In this document: positions 9,005 through 16,948 of the stretch, piece by piece
Layout of the letters: each line of letters starts with the position of its first letter
Numbering within the stretch: position 1 is the first letter of the stretch
NCBI GenBank assembly: GCA_003559555.1
Contig: PWLA01000244.1
Span: 1 to 40,803, forward strand
Direction of reading: 5' to 3'
From: Gemmatimonadota bacterium
GTDB taxonomy: Bacteria > Gemmatimonadota > Gemmatimonadetes > Longimicrobiales > Gaopeijiaceae
Length of the DNA stretch: 40,803 bases
Notes under the pieces: generated by a model
Database searches by the model: none
What the model saw: the letters and a program-made list of their open reading frames with translations, nothing else
What the model was told of the DNA's origin: nothing
Translations under genes and position numbers: made by a program

Positions 9005-10363
9005 TCATCGCCCTCCTACCATGGCGGCGATCTCGTCGGCGTCGGTTGGAAGGGCGCGGGTCAGGACCTCGGCACCGTCCGAGGTGACCAGGACATCGTC
9101 TTCGATCCGGACCCCGATCCCCTCGTAGGGGTGATCCGGTTCAGCCGCCCCTTCCCCATCCTCAACCGACGCCGGAACGAAGTAGAGGCCCGGTTCCACG
9201 GTGAGGACCATCCCGGGCTCCAGCCGCCGGTGCTCGCCGTCCCGGATGTAGTCGCCTGGATCGTGGGTGTCGAGCCCGAGCCAGTGCGACGTGCGGTGCG
9301 GAAAGTACGTTCGGTGGGCCTTGCGCTGGATGAGCTCGTCCACCGAGCCCGACAGAACCCCGAGCTCCATGAGCCCCTCGGTGAGCACCCTCACCGCCGC
9401 GTCGTGTGCATCCTGAATGGTGACCCCGGGACGAATCTGCTCCACCGCTGCGATCCGGGCCGCCTCCACCACCTCGTAAACCGCACGCTGAGGCGGTGAG
9501 AATGTCCCGCCGGCCGGAAAGGTCCGGGTAATGTCTCCGGCGTACATGCGGACCTCGGCCCCGGCGTCCAGGAGGACGAGATCGTCGGGGCCGAGCTCGT
9601 GGGAGTTGGCCACGTAATGGAGGGTGCAGGCGTTGGCTCCGGAACCCACGATGGTTGCAAAGGCCGGGCCCTGGGCGCCCTCGCGCCGGAAGGCGGCCTC
9701 CAGTTCGGCCTGGAGCTGCCACTCGCCCCGGCCCGGAGCGGTAGCTGCCAGGGCGGCACGAAACCCCTCCACGGTGACTCGTACCGCCTCCCGGAGCGCG
9801 GCGATCTCCTCCGGCCCCTTTCGCAGACGGAGCTCGTCCAGGATCTCGCCCGGATCCACCACACTTCTGGGCCCGCGGCCCTTCCGGCTTCCCCGGCTCC
9901 TGGCCTCCTCCAGCGCCTGGACCACCAACCCCTCCACCTGGCGATGCCGCCCCAGGCGGAAGTGGACGCGGCGGGCGTGGCTCAGCAGGCCGGGGAGGCG
10001 GCTTCCCATCTCGTCTATGGGATGGGCCGCATCGACGGAAAAGCGCTCCCGCGCCCGATCCGGTCCCAGCCGGGAGCCGCTCCACTGCTCGGCGGTGGAA
10101 TCCCGGGGCCGCACGAAGAGGACGGCCCGTTCTTCCTCGGCGAATCCCCTCAGGACGAGGAGGGATTCCGGCTCACTGAACCCGGTGAGGTAGAAGAGCT
10201 CGGAGTCGGGCCGATACGGAAGCTGGGAATCCCGGGACCGATAGAGGATCGGGGCCGCCGGCAGAACCATGGCCCCGTCTCCCAGCTCTTCCAGCACACG
10301 CTCCCGGCGATTCCGAAACACCTCCGCGGGGATTCCCTTGAAGTTGGCGCTCTGGTCTTGCAA
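9005..10363 (-). CDS. pepP: Xaa-Pro aminopeptidase (aminopeptidase P, M24B)
   Basis: It removes N-terminal residues that precede proline; a cytosolic dinuclear-metal (usually Mn) enzyme. The N-terminal creatinase-like domain (IPAEVFRNRRERVLEEL, PYRPDSELFYLTGF) precedes the pita-bread domain. The five metal ligands are visible: both Asp in LLDAGAEVRMYAGDITRTF (about 265 and 276), His in HRTSHWLGLDTHDPG (about 359), Glu in LTVEPGLYF (about 387) and Glu in GIGVRIEDDVLV (about 420). The TTG at 10363 is chosen because GGAGGAGAG lies just upstream and the result, 452 residues, fits the family (E. coli 441). An ATG in the same frame at 10495 would add 44 residues with no domain match and intrude on the divergent promoter. 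Confidence 0.9.
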   Translation of the reverse strand: MQDQSANFKGIPAEVFRNRRERVLEELGDGAMVLPAAPILYRSRDSQLPYRPDSELFYLTGFSEPESLLVLRGFAEEERAVLFVRPRDSTAEQWSGSRLGPDRARERFSVDAAHPIDEMGSRLPGLLSHARRVHFRLGRHRQVEGLVVQALEEARSRGSRKGRGPRSVVDPGEILDELRLRKGPEEIAALREAVRVTVEGFRAALAATAPGRGEWQLQAELEAAFRREGAQGPAFATIVGSGANACTLHYVANSHELGPDDLVLLDAGAEVRMYAGDITRTFPAGGTFSPPQRAVYEVVEAARIAAVEQIRPGVTIQDAHDAAVRVLTEGLMELGVLSGSVDELIQRKAHRTYFPHRTSHWLGLDTHDPGDYIRDGEHRRLEPGMVLTVEPGLYFVPASVEDGEGAAEPDHPYEGIGVRIEDDVLVTSDGAEVLTRALPTDADEIAAMVGGR

Positions 10364-10519
10364 CGGGCTCTCCTCCCCCTGGAGTTCGTCTACCGGGAAC
10401 CTGCCGACGGGCGATCCGTAAGCTACGGGGACGCGGGTGGCCTCGACAACACGCCGCCGAAACCCTACTTTCGCCCCTCCTCCAAGTCTTTCCATCTTTG
10501 CCGGCCTGCGCGCACGGAA

Positions 10520-12916
10520 GTGCAGCGGCCGACCGGGGGCGGTGACGCCCTCCCTGCAAGAGGCACCTTGGTTCTACCTGTTCTGATTGCGGTTTTCGCC
10601 CTGGTCGGGGGAGCCGAAGCGGCTTCCGCCGACGACGGTCCCGCCTCCGCTGACCTCGTGGGGATGACGGTCCCGGTCTGGGAGTTGCGGGCGTCTGCCT
10701 CGGCGGGACACCCCGCCGGAGACACGATCCGGGGAGATACGACTCAGGGAGAAACGATCCGGGGGGACACCATCATCCGGGGCGACACCATCGTGCGGGC
10801 TGACACGGTGGTCCGAGGCGACACCCTGGTCTCCGATACCGTGACGATCCCTGACCCGGAGGTGGAGACCCTGCCCGCACCTGGCATGCCGGGCGACACC
10901 ATCGACCTGATTCCCGTCGACGAGTTGGTGGTGGACATCCTTCGGGCCCCCATGCAGATGCACGAGGCGCCCTTCGCCATCTCCCGCATCGGCAACGAGA
11001 TCTGGACCACCGGGAGGTCGCAGAGCTCCATCGAGGAGGCGCTCCAGGGTCTCCCGGGCGTGCAGATCCACAACCGCTTCAACGACGCCGTGGGCGAGCG
11101 GATCTCCATCAGGGGGTACGGAGCCCGCTCCCAGTTCGGGGTACGGGGGGTCAAGATCCTGGTGGACGGGATCCCCGCCACCCTCCCCGATGGACAGTCC
11201 ACCCTGGATCATCTGGACCTGGGTTCGCTGGGACAGGTGGAAGCGCTTCGGGGACCCGGGTCGGCTCTGTACGGCAATGCCGCCGGAGGCGTGCTCACCT
11301 TCGAGACCCGCCCCCCCGCCCAGGCCCCACTGCGCCAGGAATTCCGGGTCATCGAGGGGGATCACGACTACCGCAGGCGACAGAGCACCACGAGCGGCCA
11401 GTTGGGGGAGGTGGGCTACCTCCTGAACCTGGCCCGATACGAGTTCGGTGGATTTCGCGCCAACCCCATGGGCGGGCCCGGGGAAACCTACGGTGGCGCG
11501 ATCCGCGACCACCTGAACGCCCAGCTGTCGGCTCCCCTCCTGGACGGACGCATCCGGTTCATTGCCAACGCCATGGAGCTGGGTGCCGAGAATCCCGGGG
11601 CCCTGACTCGACAGGATCTGGCCTACGGGGACCGTCGTGCGCTCCCCTTCAACGTGCGGCAGAAGGCCGGGAAGGAAGCCCATCAGCGTCAGGGGAGCGT
11701 GACCTGGGAAGGGCCTCTCGGCAACCGGGAGCTCCACCTCATGGGCTACGGCATTCGCCGGGACATCACCGAACCGGCGCCGGCGGACTGGGTGGAGCTG
11801 GCTCGGTGGGCCGGAGGCTTCCGGGCCGCGCTCCGCAGCGAGTTCGTGGGCGAGGAGGGACGCCTGTGGTGGTCCCTGGGCATGGATGCGGACTTTCAGC
11901 GAGACCACCGCCTCACCTACGAAAACCTGGAGGGCGTTCGAGGGCTCAGGACCATTGACCAGAGGGAGCGAGTCTCCTCCGGAGCCGTCTTCATTCAGGC
12001 CATGCTTCCCATCAACACCATGCTGGATGTCCTCACCGGTCTGCGCTATGACCGGATCGGTTTTTCCGCCCGAGATCGCTTTCCCGGCGAGCCCGTTACG
12101 GAGGCCGATACCGGTGCTCGAACGCTGGACTCGGCGTCTCCCTCCTTCGGGTTCCACGCCGGGTTCCACGAGGCGCTGGGGATGTACGTGAACCTCACCA
12201 CTGCCTTCGAGACCCCCACGGCCAACGAGCTCTCCACCCGTCCTGACGGAGGACGGGGCTTCAACCCGGAACTGGAACCACAGGTGGGCATCACCACCGA
12301 GGTGGGAGGCCGGGGCGTGCTGGGCTCGACGCTGGCCTGGGAGGCCGTCTTCTTCCACACCACCCTGCACAACGAGCTGATCCCCTTCGAACTGGCCGAC
12401 ACTCCGGGGCGCCGCTATTTCGAGAACTCGGGACGCTCACAGCGCGAGGGCTGGGAGCTGAGCCTCCAGTTCGCCCCTGACCCGCTGATCAGCGCCCGGA
12501 TGGTCCTCTCCATCAACAACGCTCATTTCCGGGTCTTCGAAGACGAGGATCGGGACTATTCCGGCAACCGCGTTCCGGGACTTGCGCCCCGGCGAGCCGA
12601 GGGGATTCTTCGATTGGGGCCCGGCCGATGGTTTGCCGAACTGAGGGGCGAGGCCACCGCAGCCATTCCGGGCGACAACGCCAACACCCCTCAGGCCCAG
12701 TCCCCACCTTATCGGCTCCTGGACTTCCGGGCCGGTGCCAACGAGGTCAACATCCTGGGCGTTCGGCTGAGCCCCTTCTTCGGGATCACCAACCTCTTTG
12801 ACACCGAGTACAACACCTCGGTGGTGGCCAACGCCCTGGCCGGCAGGCACTTCGAGCCAGGTCCGGGGCGAAGCTTCTACATGGGGTCAAGCGTGGCCCT
12901 CCAGCTCCAACCGTAG
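10520..12916 (+). CDS. TonB-dependent outer-membrane receptor
   Basis: About 798 residues. A plug domain (SSIEEALQGLPGVQI, RISIRGYGARSQFGVRG, VKILVDGIPATLPDGQS, VEALRGPGSALYGNAAGG) is followed by a 22-strand-type barrel with typical DTEYNTSV and FYMGSSVALQLQP C-terminal features. Such receptors import siderophores, vitamins or glycans using TonB energy. The plug resembles FecA-type iron receptors, but the ligand cannot be read from sequence. The signal peptide is VLPVLIAVFALVGGAEA. The start is uncertain: GTG at 10520 gives a positively charged n-region, while TTG at 10568 has AAGAGG upstream. Between the signal and the plug lies an unusual GDTIRGDT-type repeat. It is divergent from pepP with about 156-204 bases between them. 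Confidence 0.85.
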   Translation: MQRPTGGGDALPARGTLVLPVLIAVFALVGGAEAASADDGPASADLVGMTVPVWELRASASAGHPAGDTIRGDTTQGETIRGDTIIRGDTIVRADTVVRGDTLVSDTVTIPDPEVETLPAPGMPGDTIDLIPVDELVVDILRAPMQMHEAPFAISRIGNEIWTTGRSQSSIEEALQGLPGVQIHNRFNDAVGERISIRGYGARSQFGVRGVKILVDGIPATLPDGQSTLDHLDLGSLGQVEALRGPGSALYGNAAGGVLTFETRPPAQAPLRQEFRVIEGDHDYRRRQSTTSGQLGEVGYLLNLARYEFGGFRANPMGGPGETYGGAIRDHLNAQLSAPLLDGRIRFIANAMELGAENPGALTRQDLAYGDRRALPFNVRQKAGKEAHQRQGSVTWEGPLGNRELHLMGYGIRRDITEPAPADWVELARWAGGFRAALRSEFVGEEGRLWWSLGMDADFQRDHRLTYENLEGVRGLRTIDQRERVSSGAVFIQAMLPINTMLDVLTGLRYDRIGFSARDRFPGEPVTEADTGARTLDSASPSFGFHAGFHEALGMYVNLTTAFETPTANELSTRPDGGRGFNPELEPQVGITTEVGGRGVLGSTLAWEAVFFHTTLHNELIPFELADTPGRRYFENSGRSQREGWELSLQFAPDPLISARMVLSINNAHFRVFEDEDRDYSGNRVPGLAPRRAEGILRLGPGRWFAELRGEATAAIPGDNANTPQAQSPPYRLLDFRAGANEVNILGVRLSPFFGITNLFDTEYNTSVVANALAGRHFEPGPGRSFYMGSSVALQLQP
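10717..10848 (+). repeat. In-frame repeat coding for (G/R)DT-I/V-x-R units
   Basis: The N-terminal periplasmic part of the TonB receptor carries about eight degenerate 5-7-residue units: GDTIRGDT, QGETIRGDTI, IRGDTIVRADT, VVRGDTLVSDT. At the DNA level GGNGANAC recurs in phase. Polar Thr- and Asp-rich repeats between the signal peptide and the plug are not part of the usual receptor fold. Confidence 0.7.
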
Positions 12917-13031
12917 GGGCGCCGAGGGGGCACCCGGCCCCGGGGACCTCACACACTCCCGCGTACCACCGCACCCTCGTACTTCAGACACGCTCCTTGA
13001 CGGGAAAATCCAGGCAGGTTTCCTTTCAGGC

Positions 13032-13182
13032 GCCACAGGGGTGCTGGGGCACTGCTCCGGCTGAGATCACACCCTCAGGGGATTGGGCCATTCGGTTCGG
13101 GCGGCGCACGACGCCCCAGACCCACGCGACGACAGGGCCCTCCCCGCGACCTGACCCGGGTAATGCCGGCGCAGGGAGTCGG
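13032..13182 (+). promoter_or_regulatory. TPP riboswitch (THI element)
   Basis: All conserved blocks of the thiamine pyrophosphate aptamer are present in order. GGGGTGC (13038-13044) pairs as P2 with CACCC (13070-13074), and CTGAGA is at 13061-13066. ACCTGACC is at 13149-13156, then CGGGTAATGCCGGCGCAGGGA (starting at 13157), matching the family's pyrophosphate-binding half. P1 can form from GCCAC (13033-13037 region) with GTCGGC just after the GCAGGGA block. P3 is unusually long: GGGGATTGGGCC (13078-13089) pairs with GGGCCCTCCCC (13135-13145), capped by an inner GGGCG/CGCCC hairpin. Upstream, TTGACG (12997-13002) could be a -35 element with a weak -10. It precedes two TenA genes, the classical thiamin-salvage target. 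Confidence 0.93.
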
Positions 13183-13195
13183 CCGGACCCCGGTA

Positions 13196-13264
13196 CCCTT
13201 CCCATTTCACGCCTCGTCCGCTCTGCGGTCGGGGCAGCAGCGCCGCACTGCGGCAGGGAAGGGG
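13196..13264 (+). promoter_or_regulatory. tenA: Anti-Shine-Dalgarno / Shine-Dalgarno pair (riboswitch expression platform)
   Basis: CCCTTCCC (13196-13203) is exactly complementary to GGGAAGGG (13256-13263), the ribosome site of the first TenA gene (ATG at 13270, spacer of about five bases). Between them a GCCGC-ACT-GCGGC hairpin (13242-13254) can stack. This suggests translational control: with TPP bound the ribosome site is sequestered. The pairing is visible in the sequence; the ligand-dependent switch is inferred. Confidence 0.65.
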
Positions 13265-13269
13265 TTTTC

Positions 13270-14070
13270 ATGTCGTTCATCGCCGAGCAGGACCACCGCT
13301 TTGCCCCGCTCTGGGAGCAGATCCGGGAACATCGCTTCCTGGCCCGGACCCGGGACGGGACCATCCCGGACGAGACCTTCGCCATCTGGCTCCGGCAGGA
13401 CTATCTCTTCGTCGAGGCCGCCATCCCGTTCATCGCGGCGCTCATCCCCCGGGCCCCCACCGAGCACTGGAGCGCGTTGTCCGGAGTGGTGGCGGCGCTG
13501 GAGAAGGAGTTGAAGCTCTTCGAAGAGCGGGCCGCCCACGTGGGGGTCGACCTCCGGGGTGCCCCGCCCGCCTTCACCTGCCACGCGTACATCCAATTTC
13601 TGCTGGCCACCGCCCACACCCGGAGCTACGCCGAGGGCTACACGGTCCTCTACGCTGCGGAACGGGCCTACCACGAGTCCTGGCTGGTGGTTCGCGAGGG
13701 AATCGATCCCGAGTCACCCTGGATGCCCTTCGTGGAGAACTGGGCGGGAGAGGAGTTCGCGGGCTATGTCAGCTACCTGGGCGGTGAACTGGAGAAGCTG
13801 GCCCAGGCGGCGGGATCAGCCGAGCGGGCCCGCATGACGGATCTCTACCGGCTGACCCTCCTCTACGAGATCGCCTTCTGGGAGATGGCGGTGACCGCCG
13901 AGGGGTGGCCGGGAGTAGCCGACGACATGGCCAGTGGCCCCATGGGGCCCGCCTGGAATCCGGACGTGGAGGCCGCCCCGGAACGCGCCTGGTCGCACAT
14001 GGCGGAAAACGCCGGTGAAGTGACCGACGACGCCGACGAGAACCCCGACACACATCCACAGGAGCGCTGA
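13270..14070 (+). CDS. tenA: TenA-family protein, TenA_E type
   Basis: A 266-residue heme-oxygenase-like helical protein of the TenA/thiaminase II family, which hydrolyses aminopyrimidines for thiamin salvage. The conserved Asp is in FAIWLRQDYLFVEA. Where TenA_C enzymes have a catalytic Cys (LLPCxW), this one reads LYAAERAYHESW, with the Glu that marks the TenA_E subgroup. YEIAFWEMAV near the C-terminus is the usual last helix. The start is fixed by GGGAAGGGG just before the ATG at 13270; upstream is the riboswitch, so the longer open frame is not translated. The acidic C-terminal tail (from about residue 235) is not family-like. The next gene begins two bases after the stop codon. Formylaminopyrimidine-type substrates are reported for some TenA_E members; that is inference here. 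Confidence 0.82.
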   Translation: MSFIAEQDHRFAPLWEQIREHRFLARTRDGTIPDETFAIWLRQDYLFVEAAIPFIAALIPRAPTEHWSALSGVVAALEKELKLFEERAAHVGVDLRGAPPAFTCHAYIQFLLATAHTRSYAEGYTVLYAAERAYHESWLVVREGIDPESPWMPFVENWAGEEFAGYVSYLGGELEKLAQAAGSAERARMTDLYRLTLLYEIAFWEMAVTAEGWPGVADDMASGPMGPAWNPDVEAAPERAWSHMAENAGEVTDDADENPDTHPQER

Positions 14071-14071
14071 G

Positions 14072-14731
14072 ATGGCTTTCACCGACGAACTGTACCGCGC
14101 TGCCAAGCCCATCTGGGACGCCCAGCTGGAGCATCCATTCGTCGAGGGGATCGGCGACGGATCGCTGGACCCGGACGTCTTCCAGCGGTGGGTCGTGCAG
14201 GACTACGGGTACCTGAAGGAGTTCTCCCGGATCTTCGCCTGGGCGGTGGCCAAGGCCCAGCGCCTGGAGAGCATGGGATGGTACGCCCAGGTCCTGAACC
14301 TGACGTTGAACACCGAGATGGAGCTGCATCGCTCCTACGCCGCCCGATTCGGCGTGAGCGCCCAGGAGCTGGAGGAGGCCGAGATGTGGCCCACCACCCG
14401 GGCGTATACCGACTTCCTGGTGCGCACGGCGGCTGACGGTGACATGGCAGACCTGCTGGCGGCGCTGCTTCCGTGCGCCTGGGGCTACATCCATATCGGG
14501 AAGGCCCTGGCCCAAGCAGCCCCTCCCGACGACCAGCGCTACCGGGACTGGATCGACCAGTACGCCTCTGAGGAGTTCGCCGAAGCCGGTGCCTGGCTCC
14601 GAAGCGAGCTGGACCGGGAGGCCGAGGGCGCCACCCCGGAAAAGCGGGAACGGCTCGAGCACCTCTTCCTCCTCTCGTCGCGGTACGAGCTCCGCTTCTG
14701 GGACATGTGCTGGGAGGGCGAGAGCTGGTAG
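14072..14731 (+). CDS. tenA: Aminopyrimidine aminohydrolase TenA (thiaminase II), TenA_C type
   Basis: A 219-residue protein of typical TenA length. It carries the catalytic Cys in LLAALLPCAWGYIHIG, the substrate-binding Asp in VVQDYGYLKEF and the C-terminal ELRFWDMCWEGE helix with the conserved Glu. It would hydrolyse 4-amino-5-aminomethyl-2-methylpyrimidine to the hydroxymethyl form (HMP) used in thiamin synthesis. It starts directly after the TenA_E stop (TGAGATG), so the two are translated together under the same TPP riboswitch. The pair is only distantly similar and belongs to different catalytic subclasses, so the two probably act on successive or different substrates. Confidence 0.9.
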   Translation: MAFTDELYRAAKPIWDAQLEHPFVEGIGDGSLDPDVFQRWVVQDYGYLKEFSRIFAWAVAKAQRLESMGWYAQVLNLTLNTEMELHRSYAARFGVSAQELEEAEMWPTTRAYTDFLVRTAADGDMADLLAALLPCAWGYIHIGKALAQAAPPDDQRYRDWIDQYASEEFAEAGAWLRSELDREAEGATPEKRERLEHLFLLSSRYELRFWDMCWEGESW

Positions 14732-14758
14732 CGGAAGGCCGACCTCGCCGCTCTCCCC

Positions 14759-15433
14759 TCAGTCCCCTTCCCCGTCGGCGAATCCGGAGGCGCTCCCGAT
14801 GGAGACGAACTCCCGGAGTGGACGCCGCCGCCGGGGCCGCTGCTCCCGTTCCGCCAGCTTGTCGGACAGGCTGTCCGGGGAGGCCGGATGGGCGATGGCG
14901 ATCATGGTCCCGGGTTCCATTCCGTCCGGAAGGAGTCGTCGGGCCGCCTCTGCGTCGAAGCCCGCCATCTGATGGGCCACGAGGCCCAGGTCATAGGCCT
15001 GGAGCACCAGGTTCTCCTCTGCGGCTCCCAGGTCCCGGAAGGCCATCCGATTGGTGTCGCCGCTCCGTGAGCTTTCCGGCAGGTAGGCGGAAAGGATCAG
15101 GACCGGGGCCTGCCGGGCCCAGGCATTGCCCTCCATCAGGAGGGTCTGGAGACGTTCCCGGAAGTCCGCCTCCTCGTGGGTCCCCACCACGAAGCGCCAG
15201 GGCTGCTCGTTGTAGGACGAGGGCGCCCATCGGGCCGCCTCCAGGAGCGAAAGGAGCGCGCCGCGGGAGACCGGACGCCCAGCCATGGCCCGGGGACTCC
15301 ACCGCTTGCCGATGAGCGGATGGATGGGATGATCGGCCGGCGCCGGTCGACCGGCATCCTTTCGGTCCCTTGGTGAAGCGTCTGCCGTCACCTGGGTTCT
15401 TCGGGGCTCTGTCTTGTCTGTGTCGGTGATCAT
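14759..15433 (-). CDS. Nitroreductase-family flavoprotein
   Basis: A 224-residue FMN-dependent oxidoreductase of the nitroreductase superfamily. It shows the family signatures IGKRWSPRAMAGRPV (FMN phosphate contacts), AARWAPSSYNEQPWRFVV and NLVLQAYDLGLVAHQMAGFD. These enzymes reduce quinones, nitro compounds or flavins with NAD(P)H; the physiological substrate is not readable. The ATG at 15433 is chosen because AGAAGGA lies seven bases upstream; a second in-frame ATG at 15457 has no ribosome site. The C-terminus (EREQRPRRRRPLREFVS) is the usual dimer-embrace tail. A promoter with palindromes lies upstream (15547-15578). It is convergent with tenA, with 27 bases between the stops. Confidence 0.88.
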   Translation of the reverse strand: MITDTDKTEPRRTQVTADASPRDRKDAGRPAPADHPIHPLIGKRWSPRAMAGRPVSRGALLSLLEAARWAPSSYNEQPWRFVVGTHEEADFRERLQTLLMEGNAWARQAPVLILSAYLPESSRSGDTNRMAFRDLGAAEENLVLQAYDLGLVAHQMAGFDAEAARRLLPDGMEPGTMIAIAHPASPDSLSDKLAEREQRPRRRRPLREFVSIGSASGFADGEGD

Positions 15434-15546
15434 CGGGGTTCCTTCTCTGAAAGTCATTGTATGGGATCGATGCGCCGGCGGAGCGGCGCATGTCGTTCAT
15501 CTGCGGTGAGCCGACGTGGGAGATCCTGATGCGTCGCCCACACATA

Positions 15547-15578
15547 AATATGACATATCATTGGTTGTCGCGTCAACC
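15547..15578 (-). promoter_or_regulatory. Sigma-70-like promoter with overlapping palindromes
   Basis: On the minus strand, TTGACG (15576-15571) and CATATT (15552-15547) are separated by 18 bases, upstream of the nitroreductase gene in an AT-rich island. The -35 lies inside a near-perfect 16-base palindrome, GGTTGTCGCGTCAACC (15563-15578). The -10 overlaps ATATG-A-CATAT (15548-15558). This arrangement is typical of a repressor-controlled promoter. The leader to the ATG at 15433 is about 105 bases. Confidence 0.5.
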
Positions 15579-15662
15579 GTTATGGGCGGGCCAGCTCGAT
15601 GGCAGGGTGACGACCCCTGAAGGGCCTCCTGGGCCCCCTCGGTTCTGTCCCAGGGAAATGTT

Positions 15663-15750
15663 GGTGGGGGGAGGCGAGGGGGTGTCGGGGGGGATGCGAG
15701 GGGGGACGTGGGGGGGACGTGAGGGGCGAGGTGAAGGGGGAAGTTCGCCG
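15663..15750 (+). repeat. G-run tract with G-quadruplex potential
   Basis: At least seven runs of four to seven G lie within about 90 bases, separated by short spacers such as TGTC, ATGCGA and ACGT. The ACGTG between G-runs occurs twice. This satisfies the classical G4 pattern several times over. No gene is supported here; the open frames have biased composition only. Confidence 0.7.
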
Positions 15751-15784
15751 GGGTGGTCGGCGGTCCGGCGGCGCCCGTCGCTGA

Positions 15785-15883
15785 GATCCGCTCTCGGTGC
15801 GGTCCGTCCGTTGCTGCGGCCCGTCCGTTGCTGCCGTGCGCCCGTCGGTGCGATCCGCTCCCGGCCAGATCCGCTCCCGGTCA
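15785..15883 (+). repeat. Degenerate 16-17-bp tandem repeats
   Basis: About six units run head to tail. GATCCGCTCTCGG is at 15785. CCGTCCGTTGCTGC is at 15804 and 15821 (period 17), with a diverged CCCGTCGGTGCG after them. GATCCGCTCCCGG is at 15852 and 15868 (period 16). The last unit touches the stop codon of the minus-strand glycosidase gene. Confidence 0.6.
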
Positions 15884-16939
15884 GGGCTCGTCTCCGGGCG
15901 GCGGCCGCTCGACGCAATAGTCCACATCCCGGCGCACCATGAGGGCGTTGACCACGGGCCGCTCGCCCCCGGGGTCCGAAGGGCGACTCACGGTCTGTCC
16001 CCGCACCACCATCACCGACGAACCCCCGCCGTCCAGATTGAGCGCCTGGTGGGCGCCCAGTGATTGGAGGAAGCGGGCGAGTTCGGGAAGGGTCATCCCC
16101 TCCGACACGTTCTTCCGGCGTCCGTCCACCACGATCAGCCAGAGACGCATGGCCGTGGGGTCCACACCCACGGCGGTGCGGGGGTCCCGCTGGAGGGCGA
16201 ATCCCGGCCGATCGATCTGCTCCAGGTCCCCCACCCATTGCCCGTCCCGGAGGAGGGCCGGAAAGCCTGCCACCAGCTCCAGCTTGCCTTCGGCCGAGCC
16301 GGGCAACACGCTCCACGAGCCGACCTGGAGGGAGTCTCCGGCCCACGCCACCTCGCCGATCCACGGATCGACTCCGGGACGCCACGCAAAGACTGGATGG
16401 CTGGCGCGCCCCCGGACCTCACCCCCGCTGGCCTCCATTCCCAGCGGGAGATCTTCCGGCGTGTAGAAGTCTCCGTTGATGGCCACCACCACTTCGGGGC
16501 CGGCCCTGCGCGCCAGTTCGGACACCGGCACGCGACCCCGGTCGCCGGCGCTTCCCTCCACGTGAAAGCCCAGGTCGCATCGATCCAGGTCCACCTCCAC
16601 CAGGTGCACCGTCCAGGGCTGGCTGCCACTCCTGATCTCCCGGTAGACCACCCCCGGCTCCAGTCGGAAGAGGCGGATGCGGTCCGGCTCCAGGAACTCC
16701 ACCGCCGCCTCCGGGAGGTCGGGGTTCAGGACCGGAGGTCGATCCGGCGGCTCGCACCCGGCGGTCAGCCCGGCCGTCACCAGGAGGCTCAGGAGCGCCA
16801 GGCCCCACCACCGGGTCGGGGCCCGTCCCCTTCCCCCCGGTATGGACGAGGCGGGGCCCCGTGTTACTTTGCAGGATCCACACCCTGTGTCCGGTGACGA
16901 TCCGGGGCGCGGGTGCCGCGTTCCACTCCCCTCAACCAA
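15881..16939 (-). CDS. Phosphodiester glycosidase-family (NAGPA/DUF2233) lipoprotein
   Basis: A predicted lipoprotein with signal WWGLALLSLLVTAGLTAGC (lipobox LTAGC), then a NAGPA domain. That family removes GlcNAc or related sugars linked through a phosphodiester. Signatures are VVVAINGDFYTPEDLPLGM, GVDPTAMRLWLIVVDGR, LPELARFLQSLGAHQALNLD and the DGGGSSVMVV active-site loop. It is probably anchored in the periplasm or outer membrane. The start is uncertain. The frame has no ATG or GTG near the signal peptide; the TTG at 16939 would give 48 residues before the lipobox Cys region and leave only nine bases to the divergent gene at 16949. A non-canonical start nearer 16810 is possible. The end at 15881 is certain. 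Confidence 0.75.
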   Translation of the reverse strand: MVEGSGTRHPRPGSSPDTGCGSCKVTRGPASSIPGGRGRAPTRWWGLALLSLLVTAGLTAGCEPPDRPPVLNPDLPEAAVEFLEPDRIRLFRLEPGVVYREIRSGSQPWTVHLVEVDLDRCDLGFHVEGSAGDRGRVPVSELARRAGPEVVVAINGDFYTPEDLPLGMEASGGEVRGRASHPVFAWRPGVDPWIGEVAWAGDSLQVGSWSVLPGSAEGKLELVAGFPALLRDGQWVGDLEQIDRPGFALQRDPRTAVGVDPTAMRLWLIVVDGRRKNVSEGMTLPELARFLQSLGAHQALNLDGGGSSVMVVRGQTVSRPSDPGGERPVVNALMVRRDVDYCVERPPPGDEP

Positions 16940-16948
16940 TCCCTGCCC

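Noticed and set aside
10574-12370. 598-codon minus-strand frame opposite the TonB receptor
   Set aside because: The plus strand has an unmistakable plug and barrel; the antisense product has no domain.
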